A stretch of DNA of 64,000 nt. Origin: Amyelois transitella. Its lineage: Eukaryota; Arthropoda; Insecta; Lepidoptera; Pyralidae. The position numbers and the translations under genes were made by a program. Under the pieces are notes generated by a model. That model did not search any database, was not told the origin of the DNA, and was given only the letters and a program-made list of their open reading frames with translations. Position 1 is the stretch's first letter; each line of letters starts with the position of its first letter. This document shows, one piece after another, positions 9,746-22,570 of this stretch. The stretch lies in the NCBI RefSeq assembly GCF_032362555.1, contig NC_083512.1:6684001-6748000 (forward strand). Direction: 5' to 3'.

Positions 9746-9857
9746 GAATAACATATTACAAATCCAGTTGCCTTAGTGTGTGAATTATTGTAAAAAAAAA
9801 TTTATAATGTGAGCATTTTTGTTGTTTGTATAAAGTAATGTCAAAAGTTTTAAATTT

Positions 9858-9913
9858 AGTTTCACTTACTTTAAAATTGGGTAAAAAGACCCAATTTTAA
9901 AGTAAGTGAAACT
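9858..9913. repeat. Perfect 25-bp inverted repeat
   Basis: Arms at 9858-9882 and 9889-9913 are exact complements with a 6-nt AAAAAG loop. It is not part of any repeat family recognised here. Confidence 0.9.
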
Positions 9914-12900
9914 TTAACTTTTAATTTCATTATTTTTTTTATTGTTAATTTTTAAGACTTTGCTTTTGTTTACTTTTGTTGTTTTAAAATTAATACTGTT
10001 ATTAAAGTATTAACCAATTTAATATATTTTAATTATATGTTTACCATATTTTATAATTATGTTCATGAACGGCAATCCAGAACATATTAACCAATATATT
10101 GGTGATGATACAATTCAATGTTACTTACATCTTTCTAGCCATATCCATAAGACTTGCATTTTTTTTTAAATTTTAATCCACATTTGTCTTTCAACGGGTT
10201 TGTCTCAACTCAACAAGTATTCTTTGCCATCCCTCCGGGAAAGAAATGTGATTTATGTATGTGTTTGTATGGTTTCTACAAGAAAAACTATAGAAATGAG
10301 GTATCGTCGTTTTGCATCGAATAGTTTCTTAAACAGTTATAAAGCTGTCAAATAAATCTCAGAATTGAAATTATACGTTATGGTGCCAAAACCATCAGTT
10401 GCGGTATTGTATTTAACAGTTTTTATCTCTTTTACAGTCTTATATAATTCTGAAATCTATAGAATGTAGGCTTTATACTAATCCTGATAATGAAACCATA
10501 CATGAAAAAGTTCTTCGTGTTTTTGGATAAAGTAATTTTCTGACCATTTATATACAATGTAACCTATACAATTCTACATCATCACTGTATGTAAGTACCT
10601 TTTTATGAACTATTTCAGCATAAAATCGCTAACGTTGTTTAGTTGACGCTGTTTACAAAGCGGGCGATATTAGCCTGTGGGGCGCACGTTGAGAGTCCAT
10701 TTTTGTTTGCGTGTTTACACAGTCTCGTGTTGAACCACGCCAGCCCCTCCAATTAAGGGGCAAGCAAAGTGCGACGAGTGCAAGTAAGCAAGCCTGGGCG
10801 ATATCATAACGTTTACATATGACTTTTAAACGAGGCTGCGGCAGTTTTTCATTCTTTACAACCGTACCACGGATGCGGAAAGTTTTGCAGTAATGGTTTA
10901 GGCGCAAGTTGGCGGTTTTGACCAAGCAGTTAGTTATAGTAATTTATCGTCGCCTCAGCGGCAAAAGACATCCATTGCTGTATGTCAACCGCCCATTTTT
11001 CTATTTAACGTCTTCTTTTGTAAGACCTTACCTTGACAACCTTATTAAAGTAGTCGGATCTCTACGCTGCGTTTGCATCCTACATAATAATCAAATATAA
11101 ATCTAAATTGATAGAGTATCTAAAGGGGTGGATAAAAAATATGAAGAAGAATACTGCAAACTTGAAAGTGGAAAGTTACGGGACTTACAGGTCATAAGGG
11201 TTTTCATAACCTAGGTTACGGTCACAGAATAAAATATTGCAAGAAGAACTAAACGTTTGCACACACACACACACAGCCACACCTCAAAATAGACTGGAAT
11301 GGAGAGCTGCGAAATGCGGCACTTGCACAAACTGCAAGAAAGCTGAGATGACTATGGTGGACCACAACGCCTTCAGCCCGGATCGTCCGGTAAGAAGGAG
11401 GTAGGTCGGCATAGTCAGGGCAACCATTGCGTACTGCTAAGGGCGACTAAGGCATTTCAACTTCCTACCATGTTATCCAAACAAATTTGCGGAAGAAAAG
11501 CCTGGCCACAAACGAATTGTATATAGAAGTGATAAACCAGAAGAACAAGGCCTGGTGAAGGGAAGGCAGGGTTCGAGTCTTCCAGGATGATGAGATGCAA
11601 TAGTAGTCAAAGCTGCAATTGCAATATTCATTCAATATTTGATCCGGATATGTATTTACTGCAACATCCTCAATTGTCCACCAAAAATATCGTCGTCTTG
11701 GAGGCTGCCAAAGCCTGGATCATCGCTCTCGTCTCTTCCTACTTTGAGCCAAACCTGCTTATAGAGCCATATCTGGGGCACCTGCAAATAAAAAATGTCG
11801 TTATTAGAGGAATAGCCAACGCTAAAAGCATCATATTGGATCATAACGGCATTGCATTTGACATTTACTTCCAAAAATCAAAACGAATTAAAGTAGAAAG
11901 AACGACAAGAATCTTTAGTACCTACTAAGAAAGTAGATTGGGTACAATTTAAAGAGAAAATGGAAATGCTGAAAATTTAATATAAATTTACACTTACAGA
12001 CAGGCATAAACAAAAATAATAACAAAAAATAAACTGAAATGGTATAGAAAAATACTCCAAAATTGGTTGTGCGGAGACAACAGGGAGTAGGCCAACGTGG
12101 TTTTTATAAAAAAAATTGTAAAGCGATGCTTCACTGTACGCGATCAAAAAAGGGAAAGTTCGGTCGGCTCCAGAAATGGGAGATAAAAAATTCGGTATAT
12201 GACCTATGTCGGGTCTTGCACGTTAAGCAGGAACTACGTTTGGAAACGCTTCGCCTGTGGGAAGAGAGATCATTCACCAAATTGGCATCAACATCGTACA
12301 GTACGTTGAAGAAAATAAAAGTGACGAAGCTCACCACACAAGTCTTCACATTGAGTGTGCTCACTACACAAGTCTTAAGATTGAAATGTGAGGCGAATCC
12401 GTCATGTATCTATGTACCAGGAACACCGGAAGGCATACTGCTCACTCTGCTTAGCATAGCCAGCGCAAAAGAAATAACCTGAAACAAAAAATTTACAATA
12501 GGATTACAGCAGAGAATATTGTAGCAATAATGACTAACTCGACTAACAGGAACAATTTTTTTACTGGTGTAATAAAGACACAGACAATGAAGCACCTATA
12601 CATAAGGTGTAAAAATAGTTTATAAATATTTATTTATATAATAGAATATTTATTAATAAGAGACAAAACTGCTAGTAGGAAATAAAAGTAGATTAATAAG
12701 AAACTTAGTACATAAGATATAATTATTTACAACGAATAGTGTTGCTTAAAACGCCTAGTTCATAAGATCTGAGTGAACCAGAGAAACAAAACTAAAATAA
12801 AGAGACAGTATATTATAAATAATATAAAATAGAATTAGGCTAGAAACCTAGTCACAAAGCACGATAGAAAGAAAGACAAAGTATGAGGAATAAAAGTGCG

Positions 12901-13030
12901 AAATGAAAACTACCGAGAACTGGTATGAAAGAATAAATTTTATAAAAACTCCAATTATGTCAAAAGTAGATGTAAATAAAGGTAAAGGTACAGGTGAGTA
13001 TGTATCGATATTAAAATATATAGATACATA
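9914..13030. other. Unassigned intergenic DNA
   Basis: No supported gene. A short CA microsatellite lies at about 11260-11275. On the minus strand TTTTTTATTTGCAG (ending 11782) could be an acceptor for a 41-codon frame (11781-11656) beginning VPQIWLYKQVWL, but nothing identifies it. The segment 10620-10920 is GC-richer than its surroundings without a convincing frame. Confidence 0.35.
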
Positions 13031-13035
13031 TATAG

Positions 13036-13092
13036 ATACGGGACAAATAAGACAGATTGAAACTTGTGTTACGAAATACTAACTCAACGATA
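13036..13092 (-). mobile_element. SINE-B body fragment
   Basis: Carries GAAACTTGTGTTACGAAATA followed by CTAACTCAACGATAC, the complement of the SINE-B body as seen at 39380-39440. The tRNA-like head is absent. Confidence 0.5.
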
Positions 13093-13617
13093 CACACTGA
13101 CCAAGAGGCAACCACAAAATGAATAAAAACGCCGATGTGGATCCATCCTAAGCCTTATGGGTAAAGCACTTTTCGGTCGACTTTACATAGATTCTTGACA
13201 CGGGAATTATGTGTAATTTACAGATAAATAAACGGGTCCATTAACCACAGAACAGTGGACCGTAATTACGCGCGAGGTTTCTGTTAGATTCGCTGAATGC
13301 CAGATTAGGGGTAATTAAGTCTTGTGGGAGAGCCACGGACGAGAACCATTATTATATGGGATAATGAGGTGTCCAGTCAGCCGCCTCTTGTAATATGTAA
13401 ATTGAATTTTCTATTCCCATTTGTACTCCTAGTTGAGAATAAATAAACGTATGTGTATAGGACAAGTTAGTTTTCGTAAGCTTTTTAACGCAGATTGAAA
13501 TGGAAATTCCAAATACCCGTAAACCAAAAGGTAAGATTTGATACCAAAAATTTCGTCCTAATGAATAAAAAAGCGTAAAGTTAAACAAGTTTCAATGAAT
13601 GTTTTTTATACCGCGTG

Positions 13618-13852
13618 AATCATGGCACTTTAGAATCATTCCACATCTTATCCATAGATGTCATAATAAGCAGCTTAGCGAAAATCTAATAAACTTGGGA
13701 TTATTCTTATAGGCGATGGGCTAACTACGTGTCCTTATTTGAATCTCAATTCTATCGTTAAGCCATACAGCTGAACGCAGGTTTTAGACTTTTCAAGACT
13801 ATTGGATCTGTCTACACCGCGGGATATAGACGTGACTATATGTATGTTTGTA
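13618..13852 (+). mobile_element. SINE-A
   Basis: Runs from GGCACTTTAGAATCATTCCA through TTATAGGCGATGGGCTAAC to GATATAGACGTGACTATATG and a TATG tail. The CCGTGTGGTTC head is missing. Confidence 0.65.
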
Positions 13853-14349
13853 TTTTTTTTATTAAAGTGAAACTAATCTTACTTACAACAAAATAATGTT
13901 TCCTAGTATCAAAATAGATCGGTGGTTATAACTGACTAGACATTCCACGAATCCTAGTGGTAATAAAACGCGATAGGTTTCTGGCGTGCACCTACAAACG
14001 GCCCAACATTTATTTTCTGGTGAAACCCTTTCTACGAGTGAAAGAGCCGTACACAGGGGCAAATAGCGGGAAAAATTCCAATACCGCGTGCTAGCCGTTG
14101 CTACAGAATGAAGTGAGCACATAAGTTGATACTCCACTTGATTATTTACATACCCGGTTTGGGAATCAAAACCTTGTAGTGTTTCAGTACCGTGCTCGAG
14201 TGCCTCATCGCAACAGAAAATTGTTGATGAACTGAAATTTATCTATTGTCTCAAATCTCTCTCATGTATTGTTAGTACGCTCTTAACCTCAAGTTTTTTC
14301 TTAAGATAACAATTACAAGTGTCAATGAAAATAATTTGTAAAGATCTTA

Positions 14350-14445
14350 CAGGCAGCCAGACAGACCGAGCGGGATGGTGACGCACTGTGGATGCCCTCT
14401 GCCCCAGCTAGGGGACATAGGACCTTAAGTCAAGTCAAGTTACAG
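14350..14445 (+). mobile_element. LINE C-terminal/3' end fragment
   Basis: Reads DRAGW, a stop, RTVDALCPS, then AGGGGACATAGGACCTTAAG and AGTCAAGTCAAG. The DRxxWR.VDALCP pattern and the short 3' run are recalled features of a common insect LINE tail. Broken by stops. Confidence 0.5.
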
Positions 14446-15540
14446 ACAGCCTTAGCGGTAGCTTAGATTTTACTGATACCGAATAAGTGGTCTTGTAAAT
14501 TTTTGAGAGATATTTATTTCTGAGTATAATAGAGATATAGAAAAGAGTAATCGTTTCCTAAGCTTGGAACATTTTGGAAAGAGCTCATGATATTTTTAAA
14601 AATGTCGTTAAGATGATGTGCCTTAAATAAATAGTAACCACATTGGACCAAATATGAAAAATACATATGTTGTGTATTATATATTGTTCTTCTGCATTTT
14701 ATGTATTTTTCAACACAGCCCTAGTGTTGCGTGCCTAACGTTTTTGGGTCACACGAACCGCTTGCAGAAAAAAGTGGGCTGAAATCAAATATTCATAACA
14801 GCGGCGGTCGATGAACCAAACGTCGCTTCATTACTGGAAGTACAGGTGAAACTAACCGTGAGTTGCAACATCTTATTATCATCTTCTTCTTCGGACTTTC
14901 TTCCAAAATAATTTGCACAGTATATTGGTTCCCTTTAAATTTGTTTTTTACTATTTATGCTATCTATTAATTTCAAAATCATACCCTATGCTACAAATAA
15001 AAAAAACAGCCATTACAACTTTTTTAATATTGCTCCACAACTATGAAATAGTTCAGCTCACAATCCGTTATACGCATTATTATTAATTTTGAGAGGATTA
15101 TTAGGATATATCATGCATATTTTATCACACCCTTAGAGCAATTGTCTGTAAGTAGATAAGCTGTAGGCTTTTAGTGTAATCGCATTAAAATTAACGATCC
15201 ATATACATTATTCAATACATCCCTCAGTAAAAACTGAGATCAGCTTACCAAGCCACATAAATACCTTACGCTATTTGGTCTGGATTGTGATTATTAAATT
15301 ATTATTTTACAATACTAGCAAAACTTATTTTTTTATGCCATAACAAATAAACTATATTTTATGTAGACTGTGTCGAGAACTCCAGATGGAGTGCTGTATT
15401 TACAGAATTTATATTAAAAAAAAAACCTTTTTTGCAAATGATCTTCCGTTTAATTTGTTATAAGCTGCTTCATGAGCTTTACCCCACGCGGCATTTTACA
15501 TTAAGCATTTGGTAAACGAGCCAAACATTATAGAATTTTT
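14446..15540. other. Unassigned AT-rich DNA
   Basis: Nothing recognised: no frame above about 60 codons, no repeat family block, no strong inverted repeat. Confidence 0.4.
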
Positions 15541-15544
15541 GTTT

Positions 15545-15790
15545 CTTTGTTCTATGGTAAACATCGTGAGGAAAGATGTAAGTAGTTATGAACTAACAAT
15601 TAAGGCAGAATGAACTAGTTTGTGCATTATGAGAACAAATGTGCAACTATGATACAAGCTGGGTAAGATTATTCCATGCAGGGTTGCGGAGGTCAGATGA
15701 AAGTCACTTCATGTAAAAACGTGACTTACTTTCTCCAGGATCGTGTTCAAAGTAAGACCCTAAGCTCCTTTCCAGGAAGAGTATAACGAT
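15545..15790 (-). repeat. Repeat family D, reverse orientation
   Basis: Contains AACATCGTGAGGAAAGATGT and TGCGGAGGTCAGATGAAAGT, the complements of the CACGATGTT and GTCTGACCTCCGCA blocks of 3340-3705, in reversed order. Confidence 0.5.
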
Positions 15791-17290
15791 AATGACTTAC
15801 AGAAGCGGCCTTCGTAATAAGTCGATTTTAGCACTCCAGGCAGATCAAAGCAAATAATACCATCGAAAGTGTCATGATTCTAAAATCTTCAACTTGTAAG
15901 GATATGGAATTAAGTATGTTTCAGTCTCTTCTACAGCTTCGGTTAAATATCTATACAACACGTAGTATTTTACATAGCAAACTGATTGCCACATTACCGG
16001 CGAGGTAAACACCACTATCGACTGAAACTAAACATTGTTGGAAGCTATGCTAAACAATGAATAACTTTATTATGCGATGAACTGAGAATATATTGTAGGT
16101 ACAAACTGATGCTGTATCACAGCCGAGCCGAGCGGTTGTGGTCGCGTTCAATTTGCTCCACGTCCTTTATGCAGTCTTGGTACGACGAGGTTGTGTTATG
16201 GTTTCATAGGAACAAAATAATAATAGTATATTCATATCAAAAATTGTATGTTCAATGTCTATATATATGTATAACATACATAAATATCATCGCTTTATTC
16301 CCGGAGGGATAGGCAAAAACATCATCGTTTAACTTGTCGATTTTGCCGAGTAGTTTCTTTAAGAATAACAAAAAATCTCACTAAGTATTGGAGGCGACTG
16401 GGCAGAACCAGAAGCACATTCGACTTGTAGCGATAAATCGATACTAAAGGGCACCAAAAGTGAATACGTAAATGCAAACAAACTCACTTCCGCATGTATC
16501 TATATAAACATATATATACATATATATATAGCTTCATAGCTTCATGGCTATTTGCTGGCCCTGGAGTCATCGTTACGCATTTAAACAACAAAGAGTAGGT
16601 TTTTTAATAAACAATATCATCAGGATGAGGGACGAGCGTCCCCTTACGACCCTTTGCGGCGCCGAGTCAACGAGACGAACATAACGATGCAATTTGTCAA
16701 ACATATTTCACCTGTTCCCACTACGTATGTTATGCCACGAAATTACACTGAACATAGCGTTTATATATAAAGTCTTGAATATTAGTCTCCTGAATTCTAC
16801 TTATTACGGTTTGTTTTCCTAATTATCTTATAAAAATATAAATAAATTAAATAAAAGTTTGAATTTGAAATTATCTAAGAAATATCTTTCAAAATTAAGA
16901 TTACTCCGGTAATCTTCTATTCTTGTTCTTCAAATTCAAATAATTTATTGTGAAAAAACATGGTGTAATAATATAGGTGTGTATGTTGATAATAGGATGA
17001 CTACTTTTGGGATCACTACTGACAGAACAGAATCAACTATCCAACAGAGGCATTAATTTTTCTTTAATTTTTTTTTTACTTTTAATGTTTTTTTTTTTTT
17101 TGATAGAATCTCCCATATCAATTATTCTCTTCAACCGTAATGTTTGGATGTAAATGTAATATTTCCTTAGGTAAACTTAACATTGGTTTGAGAGCCCAGA
17201 ATTAAATCCGAAATTTTGGAATACCCCTCTTTGTATCCCCCTTCACTTTCTGAGAAATATTGTCGTAAATTTCAGTTTCATACGCCCAGT
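15791..17290. other. Intergenic DNA with TA-rich simple sequence
   Basis: A TATATA/CATATA tract lies at 16498-16531 and poly-T tracts at about 17060-17102. No gene or family repeat recognised. Confidence 0.4.
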
Positions 17291-17297
17291 AGTTACT

Positions 17298-17320
17298 TTC
17301 AGTTCAGTTCAGTTCAGTTC
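17298..17320 (+). repeat. (TTCAG)n microsatellite
   Basis: Four and a half perfect TTCAG units. Confidence 0.9.
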
Positions 17321-17388
17321 ACGTCGACTATCAGCCAGTCACTCACTAACGCAAAAGTTAATTGCAGCCAAACTTAACCTACGGAAAA

Positions 17389-17425
17389 TTAAGGTAACAG
17401 GTATTTGATATCCCTGTTACCTTAA
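17389..17425. repeat. Perfect 13-bp inverted repeat
   Basis: TTAAGGTAACAGG (17389-17401) and exact complement (17413-17425), 11-nt spacer. Lies just outside the Helitron-like end at 17447. Confidence 0.85.
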
Positions 17426-17446
17426 CTTTGTTTAATATTTTATACT

Positions 17447-17764
17447 AGCTGTCGCCCGTGACTTCGTCCGCGTAAATTTCGCGTTCATACAGTCAGATAG
17501 ATAGACAGACAGACAAAAAATGTAAAAAAAATCTCTATCCGTTTCAGTCAAAATATTAAATGTACAGACAAAATATTTTTACCGTTTTATTTTATGTACT
17601 ATTTTAATTTTCAGTTTTTTTTTAAATAAAATACTCAAACAACACAAAAAAAAAATTCTCGTTTTTGTTGGGGGTCGAACTTGAACCGCCAACTTCACAG
17701 TCTGACGCGCTAACCACTGGACCATCGAGGCCGTTGCGGTGGTGTCGAAATTAAAGTAGACTAC
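17447..17764 (-). mobile_element. Helitron-like end with embedded tRNA-like segment
   Basis: The left end CTAGCTGTCGCCCGTGACTT is the complement of a ...GGGCGACAGCTAG terminus, as in lepidopteran non-autonomous Helitron-like elements that end in CTAG. The block at 17525-17595 (ATTTCAGTCAAAATATT-like, then ACAGACAAAATATTTTTACC) recurs at 18243-18318, so pieces of the same family are repeated here. Confidence 0.45.
17686..17738 (-). repeat. tRNA-like promoter segment
   Basis: The complement reads GCCTCGATGGTCCAGTGGTT, then AGCGCGTCAGACTGTGAAGT and GGCGGTTCAAGTTCGACCCC. A-box and B-box-like elements are present, but the arms do not pair as a full tRNA and there is no matching acceptor stem. It reads as a SINE head or tRNA pseudogene, not a working tRNA. 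Confidence 0.5.
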
Positions 17765-17950
17765 ATACATGTGATCACGTCTATATCCCTTGCGGGGTAG
17801 ACAGAGCCAACAGGCTTGAAAAGACTGAATGGCCACGTTCAGCTATTTGGTTTAATGACAGAATTGAGATTCAAATAGTGATAGGTAGCTCCCCCATCGC
17901 CTAAAAAAGAATCCCAAGTTTGTAAGCCTATCCCTTAGTCTCCTTTCACT
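17765..17950 (-). mobile_element. SINE-A 3' half
   Basis: Starts at the tail complement (ACATGTGATCACGTCTATAT), then CCCTTGCGGGGTAGACAGAG and the complement of the ACTATTTGAATCTCAATTCT block. The head is missing beyond 17950. Confidence 0.65.
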
Positions 17951-18059
17951 TTTATTTGTATGTTATAGGTATAATGCTGTCGTATAATGATAAATGACTT
18001 TGAATTTTAAATTTCGTAACTTATTTGCAGGCAAACTTATGCCTTGAGTTCATTCAAAT

Positions 18060-18330
18060 GTCGATAAATTTTTTAGTGAACCGATTTTGATGAAACGAAC
18101 TTTAAATGTTCTTCTGAGTTAAAACAAAGCAATTGGTGAAAGTTTTAAGTAAATCGGTTCAGTACTTTCGGAGATAATCGTGATCATACATACAGACAGA
18201 CAAGAAATTAAAAAATATATTTTTGCTTTCTATTATTCATTTTAAGTGACCCTCTATCCATTTCAGTCAAAATAACTAAATGTACAGACAAAATATTTTT
18301 ACTGTTTTATTATATGTATATAGATTATGA
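18060..18330 (-). mobile_element. Helitron-like fragment
   Basis: Contains AAATCGGTTCAGTACTTTCG, GAGATAATCGTGATCATACA and ends TTTTATTATATGTATATAGA, the complement of an ATCTATATACATATAATAAA-type 5' terminus that begins with TC. Confidence 0.45.
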
Positions 18331-19565
18331 ATCACATTCTACTGAGCCTTGCAATTACAGTTGTTCAGGGACATTCTCAATTACCAAAATAATGTTGACA
18401 TTTTAATGATTACATTAACATGTTCGTAAATAGCTTCGTTAATATCAATTAATCACATACTGTTCATTTTACAATCTATTTTAAAATTAATATTTTTTAT
18501 AACCTACATATGTTTCACAAATTTTTCATAATTCTTTTTCTAAGTTTTTTAAATTCTCTGCAATATTGTTAATTTTTCTCTTACCTAACTTCAACCACCT
18601 AGTAAAATGTTAATACAATTTTAAATAAGAAGTTTGATGAAAGGTTTAAGAAAACACAAAACATTGGTGCAGGAGACTCGGTTTTACAAAGGTTAAGGTC
18701 CAATTTGTACCGATAAAGATGGAACTTATAATTATTAAATGCACCAGAAGTAGGCACCTATTCATGCGACAATTCTACGAAGTTACTTAAAGAAAATCAT
18801 AAGTGGAAAGCACGGAATCGCTTGCTATGAAGACCACGTGTCACTTTATGAATAGCTTAATGAATATTACTTATATTTCAATATTAAACACTTGCGTGAC
18901 AGGTAATTGTTGGTAATTGGACAAGAGTGCTCGAAAACCCGGTCATATGGACTTTTATCGGAGCTCATAAACTAGACAGTTTTATCGTCGTGACTATTAA
19001 CCTAGGTACGCTTTTAACTTTGTAGGTAGTTTAAATCTAAATTTGTGATCTTTTTAACTATATAAAAAATTAATGTTCACTAAAAGATAGGCATCACTTT
19101 GGTAATTAATTAAAAATAACTAAAACAAGTTTAAAATTTTAATAACGTTTAGTTTATATAATTTTAAAATGGCACTTTGTTAAAATTTTCATATGTCAAC
19201 TTCTATGTCTAGTGAATCTTATAGGTACCTAGCGAAAATAGGTAAGCTGCAGAATATCTCTGCAAAAGTTTAAAGCAAAAGAAGTCGATTTTATACATAA
19301 GAAAATGTTACGGTTAACTGGTAGGTATAAACCAACGCAGTAAGTATGATATATCTAATGAAGAACACATTTTTGGAGAATAGGCACATTGAATATATGA
19401 AATTAAGAAACTTTCGCAATGAGGGCAATCAAGACCAAATATTAACTTAGTAAACAAAATAACTCAATTTTGTTTGCAAAGTTTGCACATCTAACCCGAA
19501 ATTATTGCAAAAGATGTAGACCGTGCTCATATAATACACATTATTTGGAATAATTAATAAAATAT
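18331..19565. other. Unassigned AT-rich DNA
   Basis: No supported gene, family repeat or strong inverted repeat. Confidence 0.4.
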
Positions 19566-19567
19566 TC

Positions 19568-19668
19568 AACATGAGCCATACAGCTGAATGTGGCATTTCA
19601 TTATTTTATAGACTGTTGGCTCTATTTTTCCCGTAAGGGATAAAGACTAGAAGATATGTATGTATATT
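19568..19668 (+). mobile_element. SINE-A 3' fragment
   Basis: GAGCCATACAGCTGAATGTG, then GACTGTTGGCTCTATTTTTC and a short TATGTATGTATA tail. Confidence 0.55.
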
Positions 19669-21195
19669 AGCTTACAGAGAAATCATTAATCAAAAAAATG
19701 TTTTAAAAACTCCACTCAGGCAATATAACTGGTGTTCGCAAAAAAGCATTTACAGGGAAATATGCTAATCTTGTTAATTAGCGGCGTCTGCCATCCTTCC
19801 CGCGGCTGTGGGAGAAAAATACTCTGGCGGTCTGACTTATGGGGGACATTAATATTGTCCGCACTTCCGGCTGGCACCCGCTTATTTTCCAGCTCCTAAA
19901 TCTGCCCATTGCAAATCACTACCACTTGTACACTCGCCCCAATGGGCAGCTTATTTTCACGGAAATTAAGCTGCTTAGAATAAACCGCTTGATATTACAT
20001 GGAAGTATTTATAGCAGTGTGGTTAACACCAATATTATTTTCTAGCAGTTGTTTTCGTATAGTAATTTAACATTTGCAAAGAAATATTCAAAAACACAAA
20101 CTCAGTCGGTTATAAAAACCGATCACAGCAGTGAATCAATTAAAAAAACTAAGACTAACTCATACATACAAAGATTAATTCGGTTGCGGCTTCTCGGGTA
20201 AATATTAATAATCAATTGAACAAAAAAAAAACACTTACATCAGCCGGGTATAGCGCTCGTCCTTAGTACTAGGTTATATGGTATTTTTAAACACCAGGGA
20301 TACATGTTAAGTATAAATCATTGCACAAAGAAATGCCGTTACGAATCGGACTACAAACTAATATTTCCCCCCTACCCACTTAACAAATAAAAAATTGTAC
20401 TGCAGTGGTTCATAACTTCGTAAGCAAACTAATAATACTTACCTATATTTGATGCTATTGACATGGTAGAAAAAGGTCACAGCGCATACCCTGCATTTTG
20501 GAATAAAATTTCGAGGTCGGCTTATGAATGATACCTAGTTCATGTATTGTAACTAGCAGTTTACAAAAAAGCTGATTTTGTTCATCATCATCTTTTTTTT
20601 AGTTTTTTTTATCTTTTTAGTTTATTTTGTTTTTGTTTTAGTTTATTTATCTTAATAGACATCTACAGGATAAGGTGGATTAGTTACGATCCCTGTTTTA
20701 CTTTTTTAGCTATTTCACAAACAACTTTACTGATTAATCTGATTTGCTGTAAGCTGACATTAATCTATTACATTCTTACATAATGATTCAAGGTCTTATA
20801 TCATGAAGATGGATGTATTAATCAAGTAGTAGTCAATTACTAAATTTCTTATCGCGCTGTTTTTCAGCGCCATTTATTAAGTAACAAATTTAAACACAGT
20901 TGCTTCATTTGTTTAAATTTATTATTTTTTTATATAAAGTATCCTATTTTTAAAGTCATAATTATGCAATTAGTAATCACCTCTGCCAAATATCAGAGAA
21001 ATCCATTGAGTAGATCCGCTCGGCTGTAGGTACGTTGATAGATAAGTCTGTCACAGTTACTATTTCTACGTTATAAATCCGACTATATTATTCCAAACGA
21101 CCTATTTTATTTATATGTGCTATGAGGTCTTCATCTTATAAGGGGTAGACTGCGCCAATTTTCTTAAGATTCAAAATTTGTCCTAAAATATTTTG
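19669..21195. other. Unassigned intergenic DNA
   Basis: A GC-richer block at 19785-19935 (GCGGCTGTGGGAGAAAAAT, GGCTGGCACCCGC) has no convincing frame. The rest is AT-rich without recognised content. Confidence 0.35.
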
Positions 21196-21214
21196 AATCT
21201 TGTGATACATAAAT

Positions 21215-21460
21215 AAATACATACATATAGTCACGTATATATCCCTTGCGAGGTAGACAGAGCCAACAGTCTTGAAAAGACAGAAAGGCAGCGTTCTTAA
21301 TGATGGAATTGAGTTTCAAATAGTGACAGGTTGCAAGCCCATTGCCTACAAGAGGAATCCCCAGTTTATAAGCCTGTCCCTCATTCGCCTTTTACGAAAA
21401 GGAAAGATATGGAGTGGTGTTATTTTACATAAAGTGTCGGGAGCCACACGGCACAAACTT
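21215..21460 (-). mobile_element. SINE-A, nearly full length
   Basis: Reverse copy: ACATATAGTCACGTATATATC, CCTTGCGAGGTAGACAGAGC and, at the right, the complement of the GTGTGGTTCCCGGCAC head. A deletion removes part of the 3' half near 21295. Confidence 0.7.
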
Positions 21461-21977
21461 GTGATCTTAAGGTGAAAGTTGTAAAGTTACGTAAAGTGTA
21501 AAAATAACTGTCTACTAAAAATAATGTTACAACATAAGCATTTAAAAATTCTTTTATTTATGTTCGTCATTCTGGTTTAAATTTGATAAGTAAAGAGAAC
21601 CTTTTAGTCCGTATTATATGTAGTTCATAGTATACTGTGAAAAATCCAGTAAATTGTAGTATGGAATTCTTGATAAAAACTATGCCTATCTCAATAAAAA
21701 AATGTGTGGGTATTTTACAAAGAAAACTAGTATTCGGATTACTGTTATCGTTATAAAATTTTTTTTATTTCTATTCTGTAATGTATCAAAGGAAAACTAA
21801 TAAATTATAAGAAAAGGCCAATGCAAAACAGTTAAATGTATCTCTTGATATCATTCAAAGGCCAGGCAAAATAATCAAATTAATATAAAAATACGAAAGT
21901 AAATTATTTGAATCACTTCTATATTGGGAGCTCTAGCGTTTTGTCACTTATCGGAATTATATCGTGTGGATAACAAT

Positions 21978-22248
21978 CTTGTGCCGTGTGGTTCCCGGCA
22001 CCAATAAAAAAACTAATAGTACCACTCCATCTCATTCCCATGGATTTCGTAAAAGGCGACTAAGGGGTAGGCAAATAAACTTGGGATTCTTCTCTTTAGG
22101 CGATGGGCTAGCAAGCTGTCAATATTTGAATCTCAATTCTATCTTAAAGCCAAATAGCTGAACGTGGCCTATCAGTCTTTGCATGACTGTTGGTTCTGTC
22201 TACCCCGCAAGGGATATAGACGTGATTATATGTATGTATGTATGTATG
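21978..22248 (+). mobile_element. SINE-A, full length
   Basis: A reference-quality copy: head TGCCGTGTGGTTCCCGGCAC, centre GTAAAAGGCGACTAAGGGGT and GGCGATGGGCTAGCAAGCTG, 3' block TCTGTCTACCCCGCAAGGGA, then (TATG)n. About 265 bp. Confidence 0.8.
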
Positions 22249-22324
22249 ATAACAATCTTCGTTGGAAAGAAAGTCACACTAGACTACAGGAAAATAATAC
22301 CCGCAATAGGAAAATATTACCCGC

Positions 22325-22570
22325 ATTAAGTCAAAAGCCGTTCCTGGCACTTCAGAATAGGAACACTCCAAATCTTTCTCGTGGATGTCGTAAAAATCGA
22401 CTAAGGGAACAGCTCATAAGCTTGGGATTATTCTTATAGACGATAGGCTAGCAACCTGTCACTATTTGAATCTCAATTCCATCACGTAGCCTATCAATCT
22501 TTACAAGATTGTTGGCTCTGTCTATCCCGCGAGGGATATAGACTTCACTACATATATGTATGTATGTTCG
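22325..22570 (+). mobile_element. SINE-A
   Basis: Follows the previous copy by about 80 bp in the same orientation, from CCTGGCACTTCAGAATAGGA to GAGGGATATAGACTTCACTA and a TATGTATG tail. Its head is diverged. Confidence 0.65.

Noticed and set aside
11587-11928. 113-codon + frame and the 72-codon minus frame across it
   Set aside because: No family motif on either strand and no supporting context; only a possible acceptor on the minus strand.
12063-12482. 139-codon + frame
   Set aside because: Starts at a non-ATG codon, has unbiased composition and a small internal tandem duplication; no recognisable domain.
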